From positions 372,001 to 436,000 of the forward strand of contig CBDANJ010000008.1 in the NCBI GenBank assembly GCA_965197545.1: a stretch of 64,000 nt of DNA. The letters run 5' to 3'. The notes beneath the pieces are model-generated. The model saw only the letters and a program-made list of their open reading frames with translations, did no database searches and was not told the origin of the DNA. The translations under genes and the position numbers were made by a program. The DNA comes from CATOSP01 sp965197545. Lineage in GTDB: Bacteria > Chloroflexota > Dehalococcoidia > Lucifugimonadales > UBA3495. This document shows, piece after piece, positions 8,365-16,952 of the stretch (positions are counted from its first letter, which is position 1; the number at the start of each line of letters is the position of its first letter).

Positions 8365-10248
8365 ATGGCGCAAGGCTTGTCAAAGGTTTCCAGGGGACTA
8401 CTTCTCACCCCACTCGTATTGGCTCTCGTGTTCGCCATTGCCTGTGGGTCCGCTGCCCCGGCGGAACAGGCTGTGACGCAGCAAGAAGCCCCCAAGGAAG
8501 TACCTAAAGAGGTAACCGCACAAACACAAGATACCGTCACGAAAGTCGAAGCTGCCAAGGAAAAGGAAGCGGTAGCCGCACCCGACTCGTATGCGAAAAA
8601 GACCCATGAAGGCGCCGCGAAGCAAATCGCGCCGGGAGCTAAGGCAGAGCAGAAGGAAAACCCCTACTTCATTGCCGAAGCCAAGCAGGGCGGGTTCATC
8701 AACATGAACCAGTACGCCGATGTCCGGCAGCGGCTAATCCACCAGTCCTCAGTCCTGAACATGAACATGGCCCCTCTGTTCAACAACCTGATCGAGTACA
8801 ACCCTGAGACCGCCGACCAGGGTGATCTCAGGTGCGATCTGTGCGAAAGCTGGGAATTGGCCGAAGACGGCGTGACCTACACCTTCCACGTCCATCCGGA
8901 CGCCAAATGGTGGGACGGCACACCCGTAACGGCCAAAGACGTGGTCTTCAGCCTAGAGAGCATGGTCGCCCCGGACCAGTTCCCCGCCCTCGAGGGCCGC
9001 TCCACGTCCACCCACTGCAACACCGGCCTCTATTACGATTCCGGTAACTCCCGGGCGGTTGACGACAAGACCGCCGAAGTTGTCACTAACTTCCCCACCG
9101 CTGGTTTCTTCCCCGCCATCGCCAACCATACCTGTGTCCTCATCCCCGAACACGTCGTGGTCGGACAGGGTATCGCCCAGGGTGGCAGGGACATGGACGT
9201 TCTAGTCGGCTCCGGTCCTTTCAAGTTCGTGGAGTACGTCAAGGAAGTCTCCGTGGAGTACATCAGGAATGAAGATTACTTCAAGGGAGGCCGCCCCTAC
9301 ATCGAAGGGATGAAGCACTTCGTAATGACCGACTCCGGCCGCGTCATTGCAGCCTTCAAGACCGGCCAGATCCTCACCAGCAACCAATCAATCGACAACC
9401 TCACCGTTGCCGAGGCCCTGCAGCTTGACGAGGACATGGACAGCCTGACCATGCACTGGGCCGGCCCCATCAGCATGATGTACATCCAGATGAACACCGC
9501 CAAGGCCCCCTTCGACAAGCCAGAGGTCAGGAAGGCCGTCAACCTGGCCATCAACCCCCAGCCAATCATCGACAACATCAGCGAGGGTATGTACGCTAAG
9601 GGCTACCCGCTGCCTCGCGGCTTCTGGTACAGCCTCCCCGACGCGGAGTACGACAGTCTCCCTGGCTACCGGGACGTCGACGGCATGAAGCACCCCGATG
9701 ACCTGGCCGAGGCCAATCGCCTCCTGGCCAGCGTGGGTATGGACGGCCCCTTCTCCATCACTCTCCACGCCCGCAACTGCTGCGACTACCCCGACGTTTC
9801 CGTGTTGGTCAAGCAGCAGCTTGAGGAGGCACTGGGCTGGGAAATCACCCTGAAGGTTATGGAGAGCGGCGCAGGCTTCGACGCCTATTGGGCGGGCGAT
9901 TATCAATTCGCCGTCCAGGGTGGCAGCATCTTCATGAACGACCCCGACGCCCTCTTCGCCCGCTACATCCGCGGCACTACCCCCCAATGGTCCGGGGGCG
10001 GGCGAGGCAAGTACTATGCTCCAGAGGGGGTAGAGGCCCTCTTCGACAAACAGGTCCGGGAACCAGACCAGGAGAAGCGGAAGGCCATAGTCCAAGAAAT
10101 GGCGAGGCTCGCCTACCAAGGAGCGGCCAACCCCTACATCTACTGGGTTGACCGGCACCACGGGGTGGAGCACCGGATCCAGAACTTCAACTTCACCTAT
10201 CAGGGATCGCGCTGGGAGCACGTCTGGTGCGACCCCGAGTGCAAGTAA
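8365..10248 (+). CDS. ABC transporter family-5 substrate-binding lipoprotein (third copy)
   Basis: A 627-residue binding lipoprotein. The ATG is preceded by GGAGG at 8,353-8,357 and begins a signal peptide ending in AIAC (Cys near residue 29). The linker is Lys/Glu/Ala/Thr-rich (KEVPKEV and related repeats) and differs from the second copy, but the core from EAKQGGFINMNQYADVRQRL onward is nearly the same, including the GDLRCDLCESWELAEDGVTY region and the end WEHVWCDPECK. It is a separate transcription unit with its own promoter and terminator. It may serve the downstream permease pair (10,640-12,617) or either importer, giving altered substrate preference or expression control. Confidence 0.93.
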   Translation: MAQGLSKVSRGLLLTPLVLALVFAIACGSAAPAEQAVTQQEAPKEVPKEVTAQTQDTVTKVEAAKEKEAVAAPDSYAKKTHEGAAKQIAPGAKAEQKENPYFIAEAKQGGFINMNQYADVRQRLIHQSSVLNMNMAPLFNNLIEYNPETADQGDLRCDLCESWELAEDGVTYTFHVHPDAKWWDGTPVTAKDVVFSLESMVAPDQFPALEGRSTSTHCNTGLYYDSGNSRAVDDKTAEVVTNFPTAGFFPAIANHTCVLIPEHVVVGQGIAQGGRDMDVLVGSGPFKFVEYVKEVSVEYIRNEDYFKGGRPYIEGMKHFVMTDSGRVIAAFKTGQILTSNQSIDNLTVAEALQLDEDMDSLTMHWAGPISMMYIQMNTAKAPFDKPEVRKAVNLAINPQPIIDNISEGMYAKGYPLPRGFWYSLPDAEYDSLPGYRDVDGMKHPDDLAEANRLLASVGMDGPFSITLHARNCCDYPDVSVLVKQQLEEALGWEITLKVMESGAGFDAYWAGDYQFAVQGGSIFMNDPDALFARYIRGTTPQWSGGGRGKYYAPEGVEALFDKQVREPDQEKRKAIVQEMARLAYQGAANPYIYWVDRHHGVEHRIQNFNFTYQGSRWEHVWCDPECK

Positions 10249-10270
10249 CAAAACGTTTACCTGCGCAACA

Positions 10271-10301
10271 ACAGGCCGGCCCCGTTTTGGGGCCGGCCTG
10301 T
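10271..10301 (+). terminator. Terminator after third binding protein
   Basis: A perfect 13-bp stem (ACAGGCCGGCCCC, 10,271-10,283, with 10,289-10,301) and 5-base loop, then ATCTCTGT. The stem sequence resembles that of the terminator after the second copy, consistent with duplication of the gene with its flank. Confidence 0.82.
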
Positions 10302-10426
10302 ATCTCTGTATGCCGTAACACCTCCGGCGTAAATCGTTTACACTAGACCCAGGCACTGGCGAGTACGGCAAGAATGGCGAAGAACGGGGAAGACATCTCA
10401 ACTATTTTCCTTCCCCGATGAGCCTC

Positions 10427-10456
10427 TTGACACGTCATTCGGGCCTATACTATAGT
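10427..10456 (+). promoter_or_regulatory. Sigma-70 promoter of second permease pair
   Basis: TTGACA (10,427-10,432), 18-base spacer, TATAGT (10,451-10,456). It is a close relative of the promoter at 8,149, which suggests the two units are co-expressed. Confidence 0.7.
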
Positions 10457-10639
10457 GGCTTGCGCTCCGGGCTTGGGGAACAGAGTCCCAATAATAGTAT
10501 TGCTTCATAGTCGGCTGGCTCAAGGGGGGCCCGGCAGACGGCAAGGGCATCACTCGGTAGTCACTCAGAAATTACCCGGAAATCAGGCAGTATTCACACG
10601 GACCCCGGTGATGGGTCCCCGTAGGATTCAGGGAGCAAA

Positions 10640-11602
10640 ATGAGGTCATACATAGCCAAGCGGTCCGTCCTATTCATCCCCACGCTGTTCATCGTCACTG
10701 TGTTGGTATTCGCCATACTGCGGGTCGTACCCGGAGATCCCGCGGTGCTGATCCTCGGAGGCGAGGAAGGGGACGACGACTACTCTCAGGAACAGCTCGA
10801 CGCATTGAGGGCGAAGCTTGGCACCGATAAACCCATCTACATTCAATACCTCAAGTGGGTGGGCAAAATGCTCAAGGGGGACTTCGGCACGTCCTACTTC
10901 TATGAGGGCGACCAAGTCTTCGACGACATCAAGCACAGGCTCCCGGTAACCATGGAACTGGGTCTCATGTCCCTCATCCTGGCCAGCATCGTAGCCATAC
11001 CCCTCGGCGTTATCTCGGCTATCAAACAGGACACCGTCGGAGATTACATCACCCGGGTAATTACCATCGCCGGGATCGCATTGCCCAATTTCTGGGTCGC
11101 GGTGATGACGATCTTCTTCCTGGTCCTCATCTTTCAATGGGCTCCTCCCTTAGCGTATGAAAAGGTATGGGACGATCCCTGGACTAACTTCCAACAGTTG
11201 ATTTTCCCGGCGTTCGCCCTCGGCACCTCCAATATGGCGTTCATTGCACGGATCACCCGCTCCGCGATGCTTGAAGTGCTGCACGAGGACTACATTAGGA
11301 CAGCCCGGTCCAAGGGCCTGCGGGAAGGAACGATCATTTCCCGCCACGCCCTTCGAAATGCCCTGTTGCCGGTGGTCACTCTCACTGGCTACGAGTTCGG
11401 GCGGCTGATTTCAGGCACGGTAATAATCGAGGTGATCTTCCTCGTCCCCGGCATGGGCAGGCTCCTAATTACCGCTATTACCAGCCGGGACTTCCCGGTG
11501 ATTCAGGCCATCGTGGTGCTGATAGCAGTGGTCGTGTTGTTGCTAAACCTGCTGCTCGACCTGACCTACGCCTGGCTGAACCCCAGAATTCGGTACAGTT
11601 AG
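10640..11602 (+). CDS. ABC transporter permease, DppB/OppB type (copy 2)
   Basis: A 320-residue permease paralogous to 4,071-5,039. It shares the N-terminal helix (KRSVLFIPTLFIVTVLVFAI), the VVPGDPAV signature, LRAKLGTDKPIYIQYLKWV, six predicted membrane segments, the EAA loop near residues 213-230 (LHEDYIRTARSKGLREG) and the ending YAWLNPRIRYS. A GGGAG ribosome site lies before the ATG. It forms the pore with the DppC-type protein encoded 31 bp downstream. No ATPase subunit is linked. Confidence 0.94.
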   Translation: MRSYIAKRSVLFIPTLFIVTVLVFAILRVVPGDPAVLILGGEEGDDDYSQEQLDALRAKLGTDKPIYIQYLKWVGKMLKGDFGTSYFYEGDQVFDDIKHRLPVTMELGLMSLILASIVAIPLGVISAIKQDTVGDYITRVITIAGIALPNFWVAVMTIFFLVLIFQWAPPLAYEKVWDDPWTNFQQLIFPAFALGTSNMAFIARITRSAMLEVLHEDYIRTARSKGLREGTIISRHALRNALLPVVTLTGYEFGRLISGTVIIEVIFLVPGMGRLLITAITSRDFPVIQAIVVLIAVVVLLLNLLLDLTYAWLNPRIRYS

Positions 11603-11633
11603 ACCGATAACCTAACTTCAGGGTATTGCAGAA

Positions 11634-12617
11634 ATGGCTCAAGAACAGAGTCCCGCCGGAGCGATTCCGGACCAGCAAGCGGCTGTCGTCCCAGCCCCTT
11701 CCATATTCGTCCTGCCTCCCAAGCGGACCTTGGCGCAGCACGTGCTCTACTTTGTTACACGCAAGCCTCTTGGGACGTTCGGCGGCGTGGTTGCGGTATG
11801 CCTAATACTGATGGCCCTCTTCGCCCCCGTGATCGCGACCTACGACCCCTACAAAATCATTAGCCAATGCCCCGAGCAGAAACGCCTGAGTTGCAAATGG
11901 GCCAACCCTGGGGCCAAGTCCGAAAGGCCCGTCGGGACGCTCTGGTTCGGCGCCGACCACCTGGGCCGCGATGTGTTTAGCCGGCTCATCTATGGCGCGC
12001 GGATATCCCTGTACGTTGGCATTATCGCGTCCCTGGTTGGCTGCACGATAGGCATGATGGTTGGGGTCATCAGCGTCCACTTCGGCGGGGTCACGGATCT
12101 GACCACCCAGCGGTTTATCGACGCCTTGATCTCCTTCCCAACCCTCATTCTCGCAATCGCCATTATGGCCACACTCGGCGCTTCGTTGCTCAACGTGATT
12201 ATCGCCTTGAGCATCGTGTACATACCAAGCACGGCCCGCATTATGCGAGCCCAATTCTTGGCGATTAAGGAAATGGACTACATCCTGGCGTCCCAAGCCG
12301 TCGGAGCCGGCAACTGGCGGATCATGATAAGGCACATGATCCCCAACTGCTTCGCCCTTTACCTGGTAATATTCACGTTCCACCTCGGCGGCGCGATCAT
12401 CGCCGAAGCCTCCCTCAGCTTCCTGGGCGTCGGCACACCCATCGACGTGCCGTCCTGGGGTGGGATGCTCAGCGGCGCCACCGCCCAGTCAGTGTCCCTG
12501 GCCCCCTACCTTGCGATCTTCCCCGGCTTGGCTATCGCCATCGTAGTCTTCTCCTGGAATGTCCTGGGAGACGCGCTGCGGGACGTGCTCGACCCCAGGC
12601 TCCGGGGCGCCGGCTAG
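11634..12617 (+). CDS. ABC transporter permease, DppC/OppC type (copy 2)
   Basis: A 327-residue partner permease, paralogous to 5,078-5,995. It shows WFGADHLGRDVFSRLIYGAR, the EAA loop near residues 210-228 (IKEMDYILASQAVGAGNWR) and EASLSFLGVGTPIDVPSWGG. Compared with copy 1 it has about 20 extra residues with two Cys (SQCPEQKRLSCKW) in the first periplasmic loop. The ribosome site is weak (AGGG), so expression probably depends on translation of the upstream permease. No terminator is obvious after the stop. Confidence 0.93.
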   Translation: MAQEQSPAGAIPDQQAAVVPAPSIFVLPPKRTLAQHVLYFVTRKPLGTFGGVVAVCLILMALFAPVIATYDPYKIISQCPEQKRLSCKWANPGAKSERPVGTLWFGADHLGRDVFSRLIYGARISLYVGIIASLVGCTIGMMVGVISVHFGGVTDLTTQRFIDALISFPTLILAIAIMATLGASLLNVIIALSIVYIPSTARIMRAQFLAIKEMDYILASQAVGAGNWRIMIRHMIPNCFALYLVIFTFHLGGAIIAEASLSFLGVGTPIDVPSWGGMLSGATAQSVSLAPYLAIFPGLAIAIVVFSWNVLGDALRDVLDPRLRGAG

Positions 12618-12808
12618 GACCAGCCCTCTAGACTCAGGCGCCCTACGCCAAAGGCGGCGGCTCAATGGGAATCCGGTATAACTAGGGAAGAGGACCGGCG
12701 GTGGCGCGACACGCGCCACCGTTTCACCTAGCCACTAAAAGACCAATGAAAACCGCCTGGGCACTGGAATACGGGAACCTATTAAGTCCTAAACGAGGAA
12801 GGTCCGTT

Positions 12809-13312
12809 ATGCGAACCATCGCTATCTTCGCGCTTCTGGCCTTAGGGATTACTGCCCTCACAGGTTGCGGCGCGTCCAGTCCAAGCGGCGGATCGACCGA
12901 TGGCGGCGCTGCTGGCCCAGCGGACCCGGCCGCAATGGTTTTGCAAACCGAACAGATGGGGTTTATCCCCTCTTCCAAGGCTGGTCAGCACGTGGGAGAA
13001 GAAGCCACCGTTCGTGGCCTCGTAAAAGATTATCAGTGGATTTCTGGTAGACCCAAGAGACCTCATTTGCTCCTGTTCGACACCGGAGCCCTCATCGAAC
13101 GGGGATCCTCTATTTCGGAACAGGAAATCCCCGATACCTTCACGGTGGTTATTTGGAAGGAAGACGCCCTCGCAAACTTCCCTAGCAGCACTAATTTCGG
13201 CCCCGTATATTTGGACAAAGTTGTCTGCGTGACCGGGACCATAGAAATTGACTTTGGCGACAGACCTTCGATCAGGGCCACGCACGCGGACCAGCTTAAA
13301 GCCGACTGCTAA
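12809..13312 (+). CDS. Small lipoprotein with OB-fold-like domain
   Basis: A 167-residue protein. The chosen ATG follows GAGGAAGG by 6 bases and starts a lipoprotein signal ending in LTGC (Cys near residue 21); longer in-frame readings lack a signal. After a Gly/Ser-rich linker, the stretch from VGEEATVRGLVKDYQW to DKVVCVTGTIEIDFGDRPSI resembles an OB-fold beta-barrel of the kind found in nucleic-acid-binding and tRNA_anti-like secreted domains. The fold is inferred from its pattern of short strands. The role is unknown; it sits between an importer and an opposing PQQ-propeller gene and belongs to neither operon clearly. Confidence 0.65.
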   Translation: MRTIAIFALLALGITALTGCGASSPSGGSTDGGAAGPADPAAMVLQTEQMGFIPSSKAGQHVGEEATVRGLVKDYQWISGRPKRPHLLLFDTGALIERGSSISEQEIPDTFTVVIWKEDALANFPSSTNFGPVYLDKVVCVTGTIEIDFGDRPSIRATHADQLKADC

Positions 13313-13319
13313 TTGCCCT

Positions 13320-13344
13320 TCCGGCCCTGTGATCCGGGGCCGGA
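13320..13344 (+). terminator. Probable terminator after the lipoprotein gene
   Basis: An 8-bp perfect stem (TCCGGCCC/GGGCCGGA) with a 9-base loop directly after the stop, followed by CTTAGTTCTTTC. Confidence 0.5.
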
Positions 13345-13721
13345 CTTAGTTCTTTCGGTCCAATTTCTCCGCCCACAGACTCCCACCGCGAATCGGCGGC
13401 CATCGCGCCTCTTTCGATGAAACCTCGAGGGCGCGCCAGGCGGGGTTGGCCCCCGTACCGTCCCTGGCCAGTCACCATTCCGGGCTCGACCGGAAGCCGG
13501 GAATTCTTCCCCGCGAGTACGTTCCAAGACCCCGCAATCCCTGGCTTCCAGTCTTCGCCTTGAACCCGCCCTTGACCTTGTCTGGACCGCCTAATAGAAC
13601 GAAAGTCCGCAATATTCATCGCACATACCGGAGGCGGACGCGGCTGCATCTGCTATCCATGACCGTCAAAAACGGTGGGCAACCAGCCTGAGCCACGTTA
13701 GCCAACTCCGGAGTATTCAAA
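13345..13721. other. Intergenic stretch with no recognised gene
   Basis: Short open frames exist on both strands but none has a ribosome site, a family match or protein-like composition. I see nothing else here. Confidence 0.4.
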
Positions 13722-13757
13722 CCAAACCCCTTCTCCATCAGCGGGGAAGGGGTTTGG
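13722..13757 (-). terminator. Hairpin downstream of the PQQ-propeller gene
   Basis: A perfect 12-bp stem (CCAAACCCCTTC, 13,722-13,733, with 13,746-13,757) and a 12-base loop. It lies about 80 bp past the stop of the minus-strand gene ending at 13,838, so it probably ends that transcript. Confidence 0.5.
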
Positions 13758-13837
13758 CATGTGGGACAGCGGTGAGGGCAGACCGGCAAATCAGGTCCGG
13801 TGAGGAGATTCCGGAGGCCTAAGGGAAGCCTGGAAGA

Positions 13838-15298
13838 CTAATTAGAGGCGGTGACGGCGTGGAGCGCCCCGCCTTCGGTAACTACGTACATGGTGTCTCC
13901 CGCGACTATAGGACTGGCCATGATCTGTCCGGTACCGGCGTCGAAGTCCCATAAGACCTCTCCGGTTGCAACGTCCAAACCAAACACCTTCCCGCTCTCC
14001 GCACCCGCCAGAACCGTGCTACCGGCGACGGTTGGCTCCACAGATATGGGTTCTTCGAGTTGGGTCGCCCAGGCGCTGGCTCCAGACAGGGCGTCGCGGG
14101 CAAACACCTGCCCCTCCACTGTAGCCCCGATCACCTTGTCGTGGGCCACGGACAAAAGTCCTTGTATCTGACCACCCACGCGCTTGGACCAGAGCCCGCC
14201 GGGCTGGACCGGGCGCGTCTCTATGACCTGCCAGACGAACAGGTTGATCTTTACTTTGAACCACTTCCGCTGACCGGGCCAGGACGTGGCCAATCGGTCA
14301 ATCGCCCATACCCAACCCCGGTCGCTGCTAAAATAGACGATATCGCCTTTGACCGTAGGGCCGCCGCCGAACCGCTGACGGCCCGTGTCGAACATCAACT
14401 GTTGCTTACCCGATTCGGCGTCCACCAGGTATACAAGGCTGTCCTGAGAGGCCACTACCACCGTGCCGTCGTAGTAGGCCACCGGAGAAACGATCCAGTC
14501 CTCAGTGAGGAAATTCCACAACTCCTCTCCGGACGTCACGTCCAAAGCATGGAGCAGGCGGTCACCCGACCCGAAGTAGAGCGTGCCGTCAGCGATGATC
14601 GGAGCTGCGGAGATCGGCTGGCGCAGGTCCACCGACCACTGTGGCGACCCGGTAGCGCTGTCCAACGCCACTATCAGTCCCGGGGTGTAACACGCAATCA
14701 CGAGGTCTCCGCTTACCGCGGGACTCGAACTGGAAGGTACTGCGGTGTCGTACTCCCACAGCAGGTCCCCGTTGGACTCGTCCAGGGCCACGGTGCGGCC
14801 ATCCCCCGTGGTGAGAAAAACGCGGCCATCGACCACCACCGGAGCCGACTCTAGCGGCTTGTCATCCACGAAAGCCCACTTGACCTGCCCGGGGACCGGG
14901 GCCTGGTCTGGAGTGAACCCGGTGTTCTGGGCGTCGAACCGGCCCAGGGACCAGGCGCCCGGTCCTGAATGGGCCTGCATGTCGGTCAGAGCCCCGGGAG
15001 GGTTCGGCCCCCATTGGAAATAGGCGGACATCCACCAGATGACCGCGGCCAGAATAAGCGCCAGCGGCAGCCACTTGGCTATCATCCCGGCGCTTAGGAG
15101 CCGGAGCCACCATGCCTTGGGCGCGTTGTCGGCGGGGAACAGGGGCGCGATACCTTCCAGGACCATCCAGCAGTTGCGGCAACGCTCTTCCCCCTCTCCG
15201 GGGTTCTCGTATCCACAGGAACGGCACCGCCTCACCTGCTCTGTCGAAACCCCTGGCGGCGCGCCGGGGTCGTTCAGCGGCATTCCGCTAGTTGTCAT
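13838..15298 (-). CDS. Zinc-ribbon, membrane-anchored PQQ-like beta-propeller protein
   Basis: A 486-residue protein. The chosen ATG has GAGG 5 bases upstream; a longer reading adds 52 unlikely residues. The order is: a short tail, a zinc ribbon with Cys25, Cys28, Cys40 and Cys43 (CRSCGYEN...CRNC), a membrane segment at about residues 65-88 (WLPLALILAAVIWWM), then a PQQ-repeat propeller with units such as GRTVALDESNGDLLWEYDTA, GLIVALDSATGSPQWSVDL and GKVFGLDVATGEVLWDFDAG. The propeller resembles BamB and quinoprotein dehydrogenases in repeat form only. The ribbon should be cytoplasmic and the propeller outside, which suggests a scaffold or sensor rather than an enzyme. Confidence 0.82.
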   Translation of the reverse strand: MTTSGMPLNDPGAPPGVSTEQVRRCRSCGYENPGEGEERCRNCWMVLEGIAPLFPADNAPKAWWLRLLSAGMIAKWLPLALILAAVIWWMSAYFQWGPNPPGALTDMQAHSGPGAWSLGRFDAQNTGFTPDQAPVPGQVKWAFVDDKPLESAPVVVDGRVFLTTGDGRTVALDESNGDLLWEYDTAVPSSSSPAVSGDLVIACYTPGLIVALDSATGSPQWSVDLRQPISAAPIIADGTLYFGSGDRLLHALDVTSGEELWNFLTEDWIVSPVAYYDGTVVVASQDSLVYLVDAESGKQQLMFDTGRQRFGGGPTVKGDIVYFSSDRGWVWAIDRLATSWPGQRKWFKVKINLFVWQVIETRPVQPGGLWSKRVGGQIQGLLSVAHDKVIGATVEGQVFARDALSGASAWATQLEEPISVEPTVAGSTVLAGAESGKVFGLDVATGEVLWDFDAGTGQIMASPIVAGDTMYVVTEGGALHAVTASN

Positions 15299-15605
15299 AT
15301 CCTCACTAATAGGGCTCAGCGCCCTCGCGGTCTGATTCGAAACAGGTCCAGGCTCTGGATAACGAATTACAAAGATGTCAAAAATGGTACCCACACTTAT
15401 AGATACAAAAGTGCGGGACTGGTCGAGTGTAGTTGTACTGGCCGGTACTGTCAATGTAAGCGGCTATCCGCGAGCCCGGCCGCGCCCCACAAGGTTGACA
15501 AAGAGAGGTGGACGGGCTATATTCTCGGCCACCATAGAGATGCTATGATAGGCTGCGTCCGGCTAGGCGCGCCGCATTCACATCGATGCCAGGAGGAGGC
15601 TCTTC
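15299..15605. other. Divergent promoter region
   Basis: This separates the minus-strand PQQ-propeller gene from the plus-strand acyl-CoA dehydrogenase cluster. It contains the promoter at 15,495-15,523. No gene is seen. Confidence 0.5.
15495..15523 (+). promoter_or_regulatory. Sigma-70 promoter of acyl-CoA dehydrogenase cluster
   Basis: TTGACA (15,495-15,500), 17-base spacer, TATATT (15,518-15,523). The leader to the first ATG is about 75 bases. Confidence 0.7.
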
Positions 15606-16829
15606 ATGGACTTCAAGTACCACCACACACCCGAGCAGGAAGCGTTCAGACAGGAAGTCCGGACCTGGTTGGAAGAGAACGTTCCGGACAAAATGCGCGC
15701 GCCTGTGGACCGGCTAGACCTTACCGAAGAGCACTACAAGTTCTGGCGCGAAATGCACCAGACCCTCGCCGCCAGGGGTTGGCTCTATCCCACCTACCCC
15801 AAGGAATACGGCGGTGGAGGTCTTAGCGGCGAACATGAGACCATCCTCAACGAGGAATTCGAACGGGCGAGGGTAGTGCCCGACTTCACCAATACCTACG
15901 TCTTCCCCACCCTTCTGGTTTGGGGTACGGAAGATCAGAAGCGCAACCTGTTGGCCCCCATCCTGAAGGCCGAAAAGGTCGCATTCCAGAATTTCACCGA
16001 GCCCAACGCCGGCTCCGACCTGGCATCGCTGCAGAGCCGGGCCGTCCGCGACGGAGACGACTGGATCATCACGGGGCAGAAAACCTTCATCAGCGGTCAC
16101 GGTGACCCTGATTATCTGTTCGGCCCCATCGTGACCGACCCCGACGCTCCCCGGCATCGGAACCTCGGGTATTTCCTGATTCCGTGCCCCTCGCCAGGGC
16201 TGGAGCTTTCCCGGCTGAACCTGCTCACCGGCAACGACCAGAGCTTCATCTTTATGGACAACGTTCGCGTGCCCGGTGACCATCTGATCGGCGGGGACCA
16301 AGAAGGCTGGCAGGTGACCCAGACTACCTTGGAGATCGAGCACGGCGGACGGGGAGCCGTCCTTCCCCGTGACGAGGCACTGGACAACCTGCTCCTATAC
16401 GTTCACGGCACCAGCAGCAACGGCGGGAAACTCGGCGAAGACCCCATCGTGCAGCAAGGCGCGATGGAGGCCTACATAGAGTCCCGTGTAAACGACCTGT
16501 TCTCCAAGCGGAACTACTGGATGTACCAGGCCCGCCAGGAGATGACTTACCACGGCTCCCAGAGCGCCTTTTTCCGTAAGATCTACCGGATGAGGAACGC
16601 CGACCGCTCCCGGGACATCATGGGCATGTACTCCCTACTGGGAGTCAACGACCCGCGGGCCCCCTTCGGCGGTCAGCCGGAAGTCTACCAGCGCAGCAGC
16701 TTGACCGGAGCTCATCCCGGCGGCACTCTGGAAATTCAGAAGGTCATCATGGCGCGGCGGCTGGGCATCAGCCGGACCAGGGAGAGGGCCGCGGCCACTC
16801 CGTCCACTTCGGGAGTGTCTGGCGTCTAA
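15606..16829 (+). CDS. Acyl-CoA dehydrogenase (full length, first of four)
   Basis: A 407-residue FAD-dependent acyl-CoA dehydrogenase, which oxidises acyl-CoA thioesters at the alpha-beta bond and passes electrons to ETF. The ATG follows AGGAGGAGG. All three domains are present: N-terminal helices (residues 1-120, starting MDFKYHHTPEQEAFRQEV), the middle beta domain with FQNFTEPNAGSDLASL and GQKTFISGHGDPDYLF, and the C-terminal helical bundle to about residue 390. The N-terminus is shared with the next two genes. The long, little-conserved tail (ERAAATPSTSGVSGV) is Ser/Thr/Ala-rich. A terminator-like hairpin follows. Substrate chain length or type cannot be read from the sequence. Confidence 0.92.
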   Translation: MDFKYHHTPEQEAFRQEVRTWLEENVPDKMRAPVDRLDLTEEHYKFWREMHQTLAARGWLYPTYPKEYGGGGLSGEHETILNEEFERARVVPDFTNTYVFPTLLVWGTEDQKRNLLAPILKAEKVAFQNFTEPNAGSDLASLQSRAVRDGDDWIITGQKTFISGHGDPDYLFGPIVTDPDAPRHRNLGYFLIPCPSPGLELSRLNLLTGNDQSFIFMDNVRVPGDHLIGGDQEGWQVTQTTLEIEHGGRGAVLPRDEALDNLLLYVHGTSSNGGKLGEDPIVQQGAMEAYIESRVNDLFSKRNYWMYQARQEMTYHGSQSAFFRKIYRMRNADRSRDIMGMYSLLGVNDPRAPFGGQPEVYQRSSLTGAHPGGTLEIQKVIMARRLGISRTRERAAATPSTSGVSGV

Positions 16830-16900
16830 ACCGCCTCCTATACCCGGCAACGAGACCAATCTTCCGCGCCAGCACAGGGCGCCAGAAACACGCATTAAAG

Positions 16901-16925
16901 ACTGCGGGCGGTTCCTGCCCGCAGT
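16901..16925 (+). terminator. Terminator between first and second acyl-CoA dehydrogenase genes
   Basis: A perfect 9-bp stem ACTGCGGGC/GCCCGCAGT with a 7-base loop, followed by TTTTGG. It could reduce expression of the incomplete paralogues downstream. Confidence 0.6.
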
Positions 16926-16952
16926 TTTGGCGCACATCGTTAGAGGTCCACC

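Larger units (their letters stand above)
10249..10639 (+). other. Intergenic region before the second permease pair
   Basis: It contains the terminator at 10,271-10,301 and the promoter at 10,427-10,456, with a leader of about 175 bases. No gene is supported. Confidence 0.6.
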
